Source: JAUSNA01 sp964511965 (GTDB taxonomy: Bacteria > Patescibacteriota > Microgenomatia > Levybacterales > GWA1-39-11). From it: DNA of 64,000 bases. Below, piece after piece: positions 7,794 to 16,560 of the stretch. The notes beneath the pieces are model-generated. The model was not told the origin of the DNA, did no database searches, and saw only the letters and a program-made list of their open reading frames with translations. The stretch lies in NCBI GenBank assembly GCA_964511965.1, contig CAZEGF010000008.1:1-64000 (forward strand), written 5' to 3'. Each line of letters starts with the position of its first letter. Position 1 is the first letter of the stretch. A program made the translations under genes and the position numbers.

Positions 7794-8768
7794 TTATATT
7801 TGTTCTGCGGTAAGTTCTATTTCTGAATTTTTTTGTTCCATTTCGTCTAATTTTAACTGACCTGTATGCGCGCCAACATGTGACATAACTCCAAGCGCAT
7901 TAAGAACTCCCCATTTCATGCAAATTGAAATTTCTTTTCCTTGCACATACGCTGCCAAAAAAGCAGCAGCATACGCATCTCCTGCTCCTGTCTTTTCGTG
8001 CCCCTCAGGTTTTAGTGTTTTTATTTTATATACTCTATTTTCATTGTCTACCGCATATGCACCCTCTGCCCCATCAGTAATTGATAAAAGTTCAAATCCA
8101 TTATTCTTTAAATTTAGAAGTAGGTCTCTTTTATCTTCTATGTCATTTCCCGAGAGTGTTTTGTTAATAATCTTTGCTTCTTCCATATTACAAAAAAGCA
8201 TTTTTGCCTGGTGCACCGTTTTAATAAAAGTTTCATTTATATTTTTCATTTGCTGGGAACCGGGTGAAAATGCAATAGGAATGTTATGTGTCGACGCATA
8301 CGAAAGTACTTTGTCGTATGCGCTTTCCCATGTTTTACCTAGCGACGTTAAAAAAATGTGAGATGGGATTTCTCCAACTTTGGCTTCATCAAATCCATGA
8401 TCAAATTCGGGATGGTGAGAAAAGATTGTTCTGTCTTGAGTAAAATTAAAAATAAGCGATAAGGGCCCGGTTGCAGAAGTTGTTGTATCATAGCAAACGG
8501 AAATTCCTTCCTCAGATAATCTTTGAGAAATATATTTAGAAAGAGCATCCTCACCAAGGTATGTATAAAAAAGATTAGGAATCGTAAGCTTTTGAAGTGC
8601 AGAAGCCACATTGGGTCCATTTCCTCCGATTGAAAATGTCTTTATATCAACAGGAACCTTGTCGCCAAGTGCAAAGGAAGCCCGACTTCCCTCAATTGTA
8701 ATATGGGGATTATTTTCAAGAGCGACAATCACATCAAACAAAGATGACCCAATTACTAATACTTTCAT
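7794..8768 (-). CDS. PfkB-family carbohydrate or nucleoside kinase
   Basis: A 324-residue ribokinase-fold enzyme. PfkB signature 1 appears as SIGGNGPNVASALQKL and signature 2 as KTGAGDAYAAAFLAAY with the catalytic aspartate of GAGD. Substrate cannot be fixed from sequence; the operon with rpiB and rpe favours ribose or another pentose, and nucleoside is possible. It starts the operon and has a promoter ending 6 bp before its ATG. The C-terminal tail of about 25 residues is acidic and not typical of the core fold. Confidence 0.88.
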   Translation of the reverse strand: MKVLVIGSSLFDVIVALENNPHITIEGSRASFALGDKVPVDIKTFSIGGNGPNVASALQKLTIPNLFYTYLGEDALSKYISQRLSEEGISVCYDTTTSATGPLSLIFNFTQDRTIFSHHPEFDHGFDEAKVGEIPSHIFLTSLGKTWESAYDKVLSYASTHNIPIAFSPGSQQMKNINETFIKTVHQAKMLFCNMEEAKIINKTLSGNDIEDKRDLLLNLKNNGFELLSITDGAEGAYAVDNENRVYKIKTLKPEGHEKTGAGDAYAAAFLAAYVQGKEISICMKWGVLNALGVMSHVGAHTGQLKLDEMEQKNSEIELTAEQI

Positions 8769-8774
8769 ACAAAC

Positions 8775-8804
8775 ATTGTATACTTGCGCTCTTTAGGAAT
8801 GCAA
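8775..8804 (-). promoter_or_regulatory. Leaderless-type promoter of the pentose operon
   Basis: Minus-strand TTGCAT (8804-8799), 18-bp spacer, TACAAT (8780-8775), then 6 bp to the ATG at 8768. Transcription would start at or next to the start codon. Confidence 0.6.
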
Positions 8805-8865
8805 CTCAACTTGATTCTTATTAAAACACTTTGATATCTATTTACCTGTTGCGAATTTGAAGGGT

Positions 8866-8937
8866 GATTACTATAATACTAATTTAACAATAGATAATAC
8901 TGTTAAATTAGTATTCATTTGCTTTGCAAATGTAATC
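8866..8937. repeat. Compound inverted repeat able to form a three-way junction
   Basis: In the 242-bp gap between the divergent PfkB and PBP1A genes, an outer GATTAC (8866-8871) pairs with GTAATC (8932-8937). Inside are a perfect 15-bp hairpin (arms 8875-8889 and 8901-8915, 11-nt loop) and a perfect 7-bp hairpin (CATTTGC, ttt, GCAAATG; 8916-8932). A TATAAT (8872-8877) sits at the base. Nothing else recognisable fills the gap apart from a TAGAAT at about 8961 and the ribosome-binding site before 9011. Confidence 0.7.
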
Positions 8938-9010
8938 CTTATTTAACAAAAAAATTGTAATAGAATTCTGCCCTCAGTACGTCATTATTAAAAAAACAAT
9001 TGGAGGGCCT

Positions 9011-11383
9011 ATGGCTTTTTTTAAATTTTTATTTTATATAGTTCTTTTTATCCTCATAAAAATTGGGGATATGGTCTACTCGGTTATCCAATCTTTGCTC
9101 TCAATTATCCTCTCTCCATTATCTTATTTCTCATCAAATATTCTCGGTTTTAAAAAATTACTGTCAAAAATAGTTGTTAAAAAGGAAAAACGAATATACA
9201 AAAAAAACAAAACTATAAGTCGTAAAACAGGACAAAGTTTCGTATTATTTTCGAAAATTGATACTTTTTTTACGACATTACCTGCATTTGTATTTAAAGA
9301 GTTTAGCATATTTCTCTTATTTTTAGCCTCAATTCTTTTTATTCCGGTAAAACTTTTACTAAAACTAAAGCTTCCGAAAAGAAAAAAACGAATAAAGCAG
9401 AAACGATTGGTTATAACAAATAACCCTTCTTTCATTTTTAAATTTAAATATCTTGTATTGGGTACGATACTGGCATGTATTTTCTTTTTTATTCCTGCAT
9501 TGTTTTTTCTTTTTCTATCAGATTTGCCAAAGTTGTCAAATCTTTCTGTTAATTATGTTCCAAAGACAACAAAAATTTTGGATCGGAACGGGAATTTGCT
9601 TTATGAGATTTATGCAAATCAGAACCGGACAATTGTTAGACTTGATAAGATTCCAAAAAAATTGCAGGAAGCAACTATTGCTATTGAAGATAAAGATTTT
9701 TATAAACATGACGGTTTTGATTTGAGAGGAATTCTGCGGGCAATTTACATAGATGCAACAAAGAAAGAATTGCAGGGAGGCTCAACAATCACTCAGCAAC
9801 TTATAAAATCAGCTTTGTTAACACCGGAGACTACAATTACTCGAAAAGTAAGAGAATTAATCTTGGCATTTTGGGCAGAGCAAAAGTATACAAAAAATCA
9901 AATTTTAGAACTGTATTTTAACTACGTGCCATACGGGGGAACAGCATGGGGCGTTGAAGCTGCGAGTCAAGTATATTTTGGTAAAGATGTCTCAAGCCTT
10001 ACTCTTTCTGAAAGTGCTTACCTTGCTGGCCTCCCACAAGCTCCAAGTCTATACTCACCATTTGCAGGGGATGGGAATTTAGGCAAGAGAAGACAAAAAG
10101 AAGTTCTCGCTTCGATGGTTTCTGAAGGGTATATTACAAAAGATCAAGCTGAGCGTGCCTACTCTGAAAAATTGGTTTTTGCCTCATCGCAAGTACCTAT
10201 CCAAGCTCCTCACTTTGTCATGTATGTAAAAGATTTACTGATTAGAAAATATGGCTTATTTGAGGTAGAAAGAGGTGGACTTCAAGTAACAACTTCTCTT
10301 GATATAAATACGCAAAAAATGGCAGAAGAGGTAGTCTCTGATGAAGTTACTCGTGATGGATACTTAGGAATAGGAAACGGTGCAGCTCTGGTAACAAATC
10401 CTCAAAATGGAGATATATTGGCGATGGTTGGAAGTAGTGATTATTTTGATACGGATCATGATGGAAATGTAAATATAACCACATCGTTAAGGCAACCTGG
10501 TTCAACTATTAAACTTATTACATACGCTTTAGCGCTTTCTAAAGGGTATACTGAGGCCTCAATTCTTGAAGATAGTCCACTTTCAATACCAAATCCCGGT
10601 GGTCAACCATATACACCGGTAAATTATGATGGAAAATTTCATGGAAAAGTACCGCTTCGTATTGCATTTGCTAATTCATTTAATATCCCGGCTGTAAGGG
10701 TAGCACAAAAAATGGGGGTTGATGCGATAGTTGAATTTGGAAAGCAAATGGGAATATCCTCCTGGGGATCTGCTGATAATTACGGTTTATCAATCACACT
10801 AGGTGCAGCTGAGGTTACTATGAAGGATTTAGCAACCGCATATGGGGTTATAGCAAATGGAGGAAACCGCGTCGATTTAGACCCAATCCTTTTGATAACT
10901 GACACGGATGGGAAAGTCATTTCAAAAAAAGAGGCTAAAGAAACTTCTGTTATTGATGCTGGAATTGCATATATCATCTCAAATATTCTTGCGGACGACC
11001 GGGCACGAAGCATCGAATTTGGTACAAATTCTCCCTTAGTAATTCCAAACCAGAAGGTATCAGTTAAAACTGGAACGACTGACAACAAGAGAGATAATTG
11101 GACAGTCGGCTTTACTCCGGATATCCTTGTTGCAACATGGGTTGGCAATAACGACAATACTCCACTTTCACAAGCTCTAGCCTCCGGAATTACCGGTGCT
11201 GCCCCAATGTGGCATAGAATTATGAGCAACATGCTCGCAAGCAATGGAACGCAGGAATTAACAATGCCAGATGATGTAGTTGTTAAAAATTGCTTTGGGT
11301 ACGATGCTTATTTTATTCGTGGAACCGAATCAAAAGATTCTTGTCGAATAGCTATTCCTACTCCAACTCTCACACAACAATAA
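9011..11383 (+). CDS. Bifunctional penicillin-binding protein 1A (first paralogue)
   Basis: A 790-residue class A PBP that polymerises and cross-links peptidoglycan. The first 180 residues hold three hydrophobic segments separated by very basic stretches, longer than the single anchor of most PBP1A proteins. The GT51 transglycosylase domain has EDKDFYKHDGFDLRG and GGSTITQQLIK. The transpeptidase domain has S498-T-I-K501, ANSFN and K686-T-G688. The C-terminus is a short Pro/Thr tail. A clear ribosome-binding site (GGAGGG, 4 bp from ATG) sets the start. A second, shorter paralogue lies at 16557-18806 on the other strand. Confidence 0.95.
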   Translation: MAFFKFLFYIVLFILIKIGDMVYSVIQSLLSIILSPLSYFSSNILGFKKLLSKIVVKKEKRIYKKNKTISRKTGQSFVLFSKIDTFFTTLPAFVFKEFSIFLLFLASILFIPVKLLLKLKLPKRKKRIKQKRLVITNNPSFIFKFKYLVLGTILACIFFFIPALFFLFLSDLPKLSNLSVNYVPKTTKILDRNGNLLYEIYANQNRTIVRLDKIPKKLQEATIAIEDKDFYKHDGFDLRGILRAIYIDATKKELQGGSTITQQLIKSALLTPETTITRKVRELILAFWAEQKYTKNQILELYFNYVPYGGTAWGVEAASQVYFGKDVSSLTLSESAYLAGLPQAPSLYSPFAGDGNLGKRRQKEVLASMVSEGYITKDQAERAYSEKLVFASSQVPIQAPHFVMYVKDLLIRKYGLFEVERGGLQVTTSLDINTQKMAEEVVSDEVTRDGYLGIGNGAALVTNPQNGDILAMVGSSDYFDTDHDGNVNITTSLRQPGSTIKLITYALALSKGYTEASILEDSPLSIPNPGGQPYTPVNYDGKFHGKVPLRIAFANSFNIPAVRVAQKMGVDAIVEFGKQMGISSWGSADNYGLSITLGAAEVTMKDLATAYGVIANGGNRVDLDPILLITDTDGKVISKKEAKETSVIDAGIAYIISNILADDRARSIEFGTNSPLVIPNQKVSVKTGTTDNKRDNWTVGFTPDILVATWVGNNDNTPLSQALASGITGAAPMWHRIMSNMLASNGTQELTMPDDVVVKNCFGYDAYFIRGTESKDSCRIAIPTPTLTQQ

Positions 11384-11384
11384 A

Positions 11385-11418
11385 TCAGTGATTAGTAATT
11401 AGTGATTAGTAAATAGTT
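11385..11418. repeat. Heptamer array between PBP1A and yraN
   Basis: Five 7-bp units with G every 7 bp: (ATCAGTG), ATTAGTA, ATTAGTG, ATTAGTA, AATAG. It starts directly after the PBP1A stop and uses almost the same unit as the array at 2221. Confidence 0.8.
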
Positions 11419-11434
11419 TTGGCATAATAAAACT

Positions 11435-11800
11435 GTGAAGATTGTTAACCCTACCGCGGTTTTTGGCGAGGATGAAGCTTGTAAATTTCTTATAAAGAAG
11501 GGATACAAAATCCTTGAGCGCAATTTCCGTAAAGGGTATGGTGAGATTGACATCATCGCTCTAGATGACAAAACTCTGGTGTTTATAGAAGTAAAAACCC
11601 GTTCTTCAAATAAATACGGAACTCCTTTTGAAGCTATTTCTCCCAATAAGTTGAGGCTTCTTATTAAAGGCGCAAATTATTATAAATACGTTTTGCATCC
11701 AAATCTGACGGATGATATGAGAATTGATGCTATTGGAGTAATGGTATGGGGAAATGAAGTTCTATCAATTGAGCATTTAGAAAATATCTCAGGATTTTAA
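11435..11800 (+). CDS. YraN/UPF0102 family nuclease-like protein
   Basis: A 121-residue protein with a restriction-endonuclease-like fold. The family signatures are visible: FGEDEACKFLIKKGY and ILERNFRKGYGEIDIIALDD, then VFIEVKTRSSNKYG with the E-x-K pair. In other bacteria YraN proteins are proposed to act on DNA, but the role is unproved. GTG at 11435 is chosen because the conserved N-terminus begins at once and a CATAAT box lies 6 bp upstream (11423-11428). The gene is convergent with, and overlaps by 4 bp, the kinase gene that follows. Confidence 0.88.
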   Translation: MKIVNPTAVFGEDEACKFLIKKGYKILERNFRKGYGEIDIIALDDKTLVFIEVKTRSSNKYGTPFEAISPNKLRLLIKGANYYKYVLHPNLTDDMRIDAIGVMVWGNEVLSIEHLENISGF

Positions 11801-12381
11801 GTTAGGTTAAGCGTTTCAAGAACTTTTTGTAAAGACTGTTCTCTATTCAATAAAAACGTATTAATTACCAAATCATAGTAACCCCTATTCATATATGTCC
11901 AATTTGTATCGCCATTTGCATATAATCTTTGCCATTTTTCAATATCATTTTTTTCCCGTTCTATTACTTCTTCTTTTGCTTTTTCTACTGAAATTTCCTC
12001 ACGATTTACTAATCTATCTATTCGTATTTGGGTTTGATCATTACCATGCTCGTCCTCACAAATAACGAGTATCTTAAAAATTCCATCTACTCCTTGAGCA
12101 TTAAATCCAGCAAGCTTAGTTTCTAAGATTATATTTTTGTCCTCCCTGATAATCTTTTTAAGTTGTTCATCAAATAATAAATCTTCCTCATCTGGTCTTA
12201 AGCTCGTATCTTTTGGGGCAAGCTGCATATGTTGTCTAACAGCCTCCCAGAATATTTCTCCTCCTTCAATGTGTTTCCAGTCGAGATATTGGGCAAGTCT
12301 TTTCGCTAAGGTAGTTGATCCAGAAGCAATTCTTCCAGAAACAGCGATTATTCGGATAGAGCCTAGATCTTTTGGATTCAT
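11797..12381 (-). CDS. Cytidylate-kinase-like P-loop protein
   Basis: A 194-residue P-loop protein. Near the N-terminus SGRIASGSTTLAKRLAQ matches the Walker A loop of the cytidylate kinase-like family (G-x-I-x-S-G-S/K-T/S), followed by a short helix and an EGG motif. The C-terminal part contains a lid-like basic region (RIDRLVNREEISVEKAKEE) and the DLVINT strand typical of CMP kinase-like proteins. Its substrate is not clear; it could be a nucleoside monophosphate kinase. It lies 5 bp after gap on the same strand and is probably co-transcribed with it. Confidence 0.75.
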   Translation of the reverse strand: MNPKDLGSIRIIAVSGRIASGSTTLAKRLAQYLDWKHIEGGEIFWEAVRQHMQLAPKDTSLRPDEEDLLFDEQLKKIIREDKNIILETKLAGFNAQGVDGIFKILVICEDEHGNDQTQIRIDRLVNREEISVEKAKEEVIEREKNDIEKWQRLYANGDTNWTYMNRGYYDLVINTFLLNREQSLQKVLETLNLT

Positions 12382-12386
12382 AAAAA

Positions 12387-13472
12387 TTAACTTTGAGGAT
12401 TTCCTTGTGCCTTGCGGCCCAAAATAAGAGTTTCTTCAACGAGTCTGTTTGAGTATCCAAATTCATTGTCGTACCATGCAATAATTTTTAACATATTCCC
12501 TGCAACTACCTGTGTTAGCGACAAATCGGCTATTGAGGAGTGTGAGTTACCGATTATATCACTTGAAACGAGTGGGTCATTGGTAACAGTAAAAATACCC
12601 TTCCAGCGAGGGTTTTCAGCTGCTTGTTTGAGTACCCCGTTAACCTCTTCAACCGTTACATCTCTTTTAAGTAAAAAAGTAAAATCAGAAAGAGAACCAA
12701 CTGCTACCGGAACTCGGATAGCAAGTCCGTTAAAAATTCCCTGAAGTGAAGGAATCGCTTTTGCAGCTGCAATTGTTGCACCTGATGATGTCGGGATGAT
12801 ATTTTGAGCTGCATTTCTTGCCCTTCTATAATCTTTATGCCCTCCGTCTTGAAGGCTTTGGTCTGATGTATATCCGTGAATTGTCGTCATCATTGCTTTT
12901 TCAATTCCAAAAGTTTCTTCGATAATTGCTGCAACTGGTGCAATGCAATTTGTTGTACAAGATGCGTTACTAACTACATTCTCAATTTTTTCTCCATCCT
13001 GATCATTTAGATTTACCCCCAAAACATAAGTTGCGGCACTCTGTTCATCTTTAAATGGAGCAGAGAGTATGACTGATTTTGCCCCCGCATCAATATGAGG
13101 CTGAATTTTTTCAGGGGTAGTAAATGCACCGGTCGATTCAATAACTACATCAACATTTAGATCGCGCCAAGGTAGTTTTGAAGGATCCTTTTCAGAGAAA
13201 AAGGGAATAACTTTATCATCAACGACTAAGGCTCCAATAGTCTCTAAGGAATATTTTGCTTCTACCTCTTCCGGTTTTTGAATAAAAAGTGAATGGTGGT
13301 GAAGCTCATGATACATTGTGTCAAACTTAAGAAGATACATCCAGCCCTGCATGTCGGTTGATGACCCAGCATTAACCGCAACAATTTCAATTTCCTCCCC
13401 GAATTTCTCAATAATAATACGATGGGCGACTCTTCCGATACGACCGTAACCGTTGATTGCAACACGAACCAT
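12387..13472 (-). CDS. gap: Glyceraldehyde-3-phosphate dehydrogenase
   Basis: A 361-residue glycolytic enzyme. The N-terminal Rossmann segment RVAINGYGRIGRVA binds NAD(P), the active-site loop is SNASCTTNC with the nucleophile at C172, and the conserved HGYTSDQSLQDGGHKDYRRARNA-type region and the WYDNEFGYSNRLV motif are present. It is slightly longer than the usual 330-340 residues because of extra residues between the coenzyme region and the catalytic loop. It has a strong promoter ending 6 bp before the ATG. The small kinase gene follows in the same operon. Confidence 0.97.
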   Translation of the reverse strand: MVRVAINGYGRIGRVAHRIIIEKFGEEIEIVAVNAGSSTDMQGWMYLLKFDTMYHELHHHSLFIQKPEEVEAKYSLETIGALVVDDKVIPFFSEKDPSKLPWRDLNVDVVIESTGAFTTPEKIQPHIDAGAKSVILSAPFKDEQSAATYVLGVNLNDQDGEKIENVVSNASCTTNCIAPVAAIIEETFGIEKAMMTTIHGYTSDQSLQDGGHKDYRRARNAAQNIIPTSSGATIAAAKAIPSLQGIFNGLAIRVPVAVGSLSDFTFLLKRDVTVEEVNGVLKQAAENPRWKGIFTVTNDPLVSSDIIGNSHSSIADLSLTQVVAGNMLKIIAWYDNEFGYSNRLVEETLILGRKAQGNPQS

Positions 13473-13478
13473 ATATTC

Positions 13479-13507
13479 ATAGTAGAAGAAATATGTTTTT
13501 TATTCAA
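13479..13507 (-). promoter_or_regulatory. Leaderless-type promoter of gap
   Basis: Minus-strand TTGAAT (13507-13502), 17-bp spacer, TACTAT (13484-13479), then 6 bp to the ATG at 13472. Confidence 0.65.
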
Positions 13508-13609
13508 TAGGACAGTTTGCTATTTCTTTTTTTGGCCTCATCGAATATATTTGCGAATGCAAATGAAGCAGAAAAGCCGATAGGTATTTTCTTTTTGAGG
13601 CTTTTCAAC

Positions 13610-13622
13610 TATAATATACCCT
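13610..13622 (+). promoter_or_regulatory. -10 box of the rpmH operon, 7 bp from the start codon
   Basis: TATAAT at 13610-13615 is followed by 7 bp and the rpmH ATG. No good -35 is visible at 17 bp. The spacing predicts a leaderless rpmH-rnpA-yidC-jag transcript. Confidence 0.55.
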
Positions 13623-13754
13623 ATGTCTGAACGAATGACAAAAAATAATAAATTGAAAGGACAGAAAAAGCACGGCTTTTTGGGAAGGCTCAAAACTCTT
13701 GGTGGTAGCAATCTCATCAAAAGACGTAGACAAAAGGGCAGAAAAAGTCTCTAA
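13623..13754 (+). CDS. rpmH: 50S ribosomal protein L34
   Basis: A 43-residue, very basic protein. The core KKHGFLGRLKTLGG and the C-terminal RRRQKGRKSL match bL34 (usual KHGFRARMxTKGGRKVLxRRRAKGRKRLS). The first 14 residues replace the usual RTYQPSxRKR start with a different lysine-rich sequence. The TAA stop overlaps the rnpA ATG (TAATG). The order rpmH-rnpA-yidC-jag is the conserved arrangement near bacterial origins, though no dnaA is seen here. Confidence 0.92.
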   Translation: MSERMTKNNKLKGQKKHGFLGRLKTLGGSNLIKRRRQKGRKSL

Positions 13755-14074
13755 TGTTTGACCGAAGTCACAGATTTTCCTTTAAAAAGGGTGCACCAAA
13801 ACGTATATTTGCTACACCCCTGTTTGTTATCAGATTTGATACAAATAACGATAAATTACACAGCAGTGTAGTTGTCGGCAAAAAGGTTGACAAACGGGCG
13901 GTTGTACGAAATAGAATTAAAAGACAAATAAACGCTATACTAAAAGAAGTGCTATCAACAGAATTAAAATTTGATATTGTTTTTTTTATAAAAAAACAAA
14001 TTAATGAGGCAGAAACTGATACTATTAAAGAAACAATTTTCAAATCTCTAAAAGAAATACACATACTTAAATGA
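13754..14074 (+). CDS. rnpA: Ribonuclease P protein component
   Basis: A 106-residue basic protein that, with RNase P RNA, trims tRNA 5' ends. It starts at the ATG overlapping the rpmH stop. The family motif VDKRAVVRNRIKRQINAILKE, equivalent to the RNR motif of RnpA, is at about 37-57, and the C-terminus has the expected hydrophobic strand (FDIVFFIKK). It overlaps yidC by an ATGA junction. Confidence 0.92.
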   Translation: MFDRSHRFSFKKGAPKRIFATPLFVIRFDTNNDKLHSSVVVGKKVDKRAVVRNRIKRQINAILKEVLSTELKFDIVFFIKKQINEAETDTIKETIFKSLKEIHILK

Positions 14075-14886
14075 ATATCGGAGCAATTTTCACAATCCTT
14101 CTCACACAACCTATTACAAATCTTTTAGTTGGGTGCTACCAACTTTTTGCATTTCTACATATTCCATTTGCTCTTGGTTTTTCAATAATTCTTCTAACAT
14201 TCATAATCCGTCTTGTTCTTTATCCATTTACTGCATCACAAATAAAAACGAGTAAGAAAATGCAAGATATGGCACCTCATATTTCAAATCTAAAAGCAAA
14301 ACACAAAGACGATAAAAAGAAGCAGCAAGAAGAAATGATGAAGTTATATTCAGAATTTGGGGTAAATCCGGCTGCCGGATGTCTACCAGTTATTATCCAA
14401 ATCCCAATTATCTGGAGTTTGTACCATGTGTTAAGCACTGTTGTAAATGCAAATTCTGTTGCAAAGCTCAAAGAGATTAATCATCTTATGTATTTTGATG
14501 GATTAAAATTAACAAAGCTTTGGGAGGTAACATTTTTTGGAATTCCTCTTTCTCAATCTCCAGCACAACTCATGGGTCATATGCCTCTTATAATTTTAGT
14601 ACCAGTCATAACTGGAGTATTACAGCTTATTTTCTCAAAAATGATGGCACCGGAAGTTGCACCAACCGGAAAACAAGATGACTTTCAGGCTACCTTTGCA
14701 AAACAATCGCTATTTATTTTCCCAATCATGATTGCATTCTTTTCGTTTAGACTTCCATTCGGACTCTCATTATACTGGAATGCGTTCACGATTTTTGGTA
14801 TAATTCAGCAGTACTTTTTAGTTGGACTTGGTGGCCTAAAGCAATGGCAAAAGTTCACAGCAAATTTATATGGAAAAAGAAATTAG
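14071..14886 (+). CDS. yidC: YidC/Oxa1-family membrane protein insertase
   Basis: A 271-residue inner-membrane insertase lacking the large periplasmic domain of E. coli YidC, so it resembles the short Gram-positive type. There are about five membrane segments. The conserved stretch between the first two (PFTASQIKTSKKMQDMAPHI onward) carries the cytoplasmic coiled region, and NPAAGCLPVIIQIPIIWSLY is the family core motif. The C-terminal SLYWNAFTIFGIIQQYFL matches the last conserved segment. It overlaps rnpA by 4 bp and jag by 17 bp. Confidence 0.93.
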   Translation: MNIGAIFTILLTQPITNLLVGCYQLFAFLHIPFALGFSIILLTFIIRLVLYPFTASQIKTSKKMQDMAPHISNLKAKHKDDKKKQQEEMMKLYSEFGVNPAAGCLPVIIQIPIIWSLYHVLSTVVNANSVAKLKEINHLMYFDGLKLTKLWEVTFFGIPLSQSPAQLMGHMPLIILVPVITGVLQLIFSKMMAPEVAPTGKQDDFQATFAKQSLFIFPIMIAFFSFRLPFGLSLYWNAFTIFGIIQQYFLVGLGGLKQWQKFTANLYGKRN

Positions 14887-15322
14887 TGTAATACAAAAAG
14901 AGCTTGAAAAGCTCCTCAAACAAATTGGAGTTAAATCAACTATTGTAGTTGAGGCTAATGATGACGGGTATACAATTGTTCTGGACGCTTTAGAAGACAA
15001 CGCACTTCTTATTGGAAAACATGGAAATACACTCGCTTCTCTTGAACTTATTGTTAATCTGATTGTTGCAAATAAATTAGGAGAATTTAGAAGAACAACA
15101 ATCGAAATTGGTAGTTATAGAGCTGAACGGGAACAATATCTCACAGAGCTTGCTGATAAGTTGAAAGAGGAAGTTATAACATCAGGTTACGAAAAACAAG
15201 TAAGGGGTCTAAAGCCTTGGGAAAGAAGATATTTGCATATGCATTTGGCTGAAGATAATGACGTCATGACAGAATCGGTTGGTGAAGACCGCGACCGCAC
15301 ATTAGTTATCAAAAAGAAGTGA
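14870..15322 (+). CDS. jag: Jag/KhpB-type KH-R3H RNA-binding protein
   Basis: A 150-residue cytosolic protein. A KH domain occupies about residues 30-75 (LLIGKHGNTLASLELIVNLI, with the G-K-H-G loop), and an R3H domain follows (YRAEREQYLTELADKL to LKPWERRYLHMHL, with R-x3-H). It lacks the N-terminal Jag-N domain found in Firmicutes. KhpB proteins bind RNA and affect cell-wall growth. The position after yidC is conserved in many bacteria. It ends in a GTGA overlap with the next gene. Confidence 0.9.
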   Translation: MEKEISVIQKELEKLLKQIGVKSTIVVEANDDGYTIVLDALEDNALLIGKHGNTLASLELIVNLIVANKLGEFRRTTIEIGSYRAEREQYLTELADKLKEEVITSGYEKQVRGLKPWERRYLHMHLAEDNDVMTESVGEDRDRTLVIKKK

Positions 15323-16560
15323 ACCGTTATCAGAGAATAGCCTTTTTCTCACTGCTCGCAACACTCCCAATACAATTAGGTAAACATTTCTGGCCACTAT
15401 TCTCATTTGTTCAAGGAATAAGAATTGATTATTTATCTCCAACATTTTATTTAAGTGACCTCTGTTTTATTTTTCTTTTTCTTGTTTCTTTCAGATCTTT
15501 AAAATTTAAACTTTCTAAAATATTCTTTTCAAAACTTGGAGTTATTTTAGTTTTTAGTATGTTTTGTTCAACAATTCTTGCAGCAAACTTATATGCAGCA
15601 ATCTTTGGGGTAGTAAAGTTGTCGGAATTTATATATATAGGGGTTTTTGTCTCCCATTTTTTTAAGAAAAGGGATATAGAAAGCTCTCTGTTCATTCTTG
15701 CTCTTGGTGGTTTAGTTGAGAGCGTTATTATTTTATTTCAATTTGTCGCTCAGCATTCTCTTGGGGGCATGTTCTACTATTTAGGAGAAAGGACCTTTAA
15801 TGCATCAACTCCTGGGATCGCAACAGCCCAATTTATGGGAAATTATTTATTAAGGCCAAATGGTACATTTCCCCACCCAAATGTTGCTGCATTTTTTCTT
15901 TTGTTTGTCTTCGTTTGGGTTTTATACTCTTTAAAATTACAAAAGACTTTTATAAGTTTTTTAAAGATTTTAGTACTTGTGATTTTATCTATTGGGATCG
16001 TATTGACGCTGTCAAGAATAATTACTTTTCTTTTGATTGGTATAATTCTTTACAAAATAAGACCATCGGGAAGAATTAATATCACACTTACTCTTTTAGG
16101 AGTGTTGGGTATATGTATTTTACTATTTCAGAGGTTTGAAGCTACCCTTATTAAGGATTTAGTGTTAAGAGAGGAGCTTGTTGAAATTGCAGTAAAAATA
16201 TTCTTTGCAAATCCGGTTTTTGGAACAGGTCTTAACAATTTTTTCTATACTGAAATACTCTTTCAAAAAACCCTAAGCCCCATACTGTTACAGCCTGTAC
16301 ACAATATATATCTTTATTGGATTACTCAAACCGGAATTGTAGGTTTTGTTATTGCAGTTTCATTTATTAAAAAAATAGCAATAGAATTAAAAAAGAAAAT
16401 TGAATTAAAAATCAAAGAAAATTTTTACAAATTCGTAGCAATAACAATTTTTTGTATCGGCTTTACCGGGATGTTTGACCATTATTTTTTAACGCTTCAG
16501 CAAGGACAACTCCTAACAACAATTATAATAGGGTTCTGCTTTTCAAATATTGATTCTTAA
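15319..16560 (+). CDS. O-antigen ligase/polymerase-like membrane protein
   Basis: A 413-residue protein with roughly ten to twelve hydrophobic segments. The Wzy_C-type signature lies in the middle: a large external loop with RPNGTFPHPNVAAFFLL (the PHPN motif) and a second conserved loop FANPVFGTGLNNF followed by PVHNIYLYW. These features mark the O-antigen ligase superfamily, which joins or polymerises surface glycans. It starts at a GTG overlapping the jag stop and meets the convergent PBP1A gene, sharing the TTAA at 16557-16560. Confidence 0.85.
   Translation: MNRYQRIAFFSLLATLPIQLGKHFWPLFSFVQGIRIDYLSPTFYLSDLCFIFLFLVSFRSLKFKLSKIFFSKLGVILVFSMFCSTILAANLYAAIFGVVKLSEFIYIGVFVSHFFKKRDIESSLFILALGGLVESVIILFQFVAQHSLGGMFYYLGERTFNASTPGIATAQFMGNYLLRPNGTFPHPNVAAFFLLFVFVWVLYSLKLQKTFISFLKILVLVILSIGIVLTLSRIITFLLIGIILYKIRPSGRINITLTLLGVLGICILLFQRFEATLIKDLVLREELVEIAVKIFFANPVFGTGLNNFFYTEILFQKTLSPILLQPVHNIYLYWITQTGIVGFVIAVSFIKKIAIELKKKIELKIKENFYKFVAITIFCIGFTGMFDHYFLTLQQGQLLTTIIIGFCFSNIDS

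Noticed and set aside
7918..8361. Plus-strand ORF opposite the PfkB-family gene
   Set aside because: Antisense shadow; Ser/Phe-rich with no start signal, while the minus-strand frame carries both PfkB signatures.
13587..13622. TTGAGG at 13595 as the -35 of the rpmH promoter
   Set aside because: It lies only 9 bp before the TATAAT, far from the 16-18 bp needed; only the -10 is claimed.
13623..15322. Recoding of TGA as glycine, known in some CPR phyla
   Set aside because: TGA ends several genes at tight overlaps (rnpA/yidC, jag, acyP/yidD, nnrD), and no conserved glycine is encoded by TGA in the genes read.
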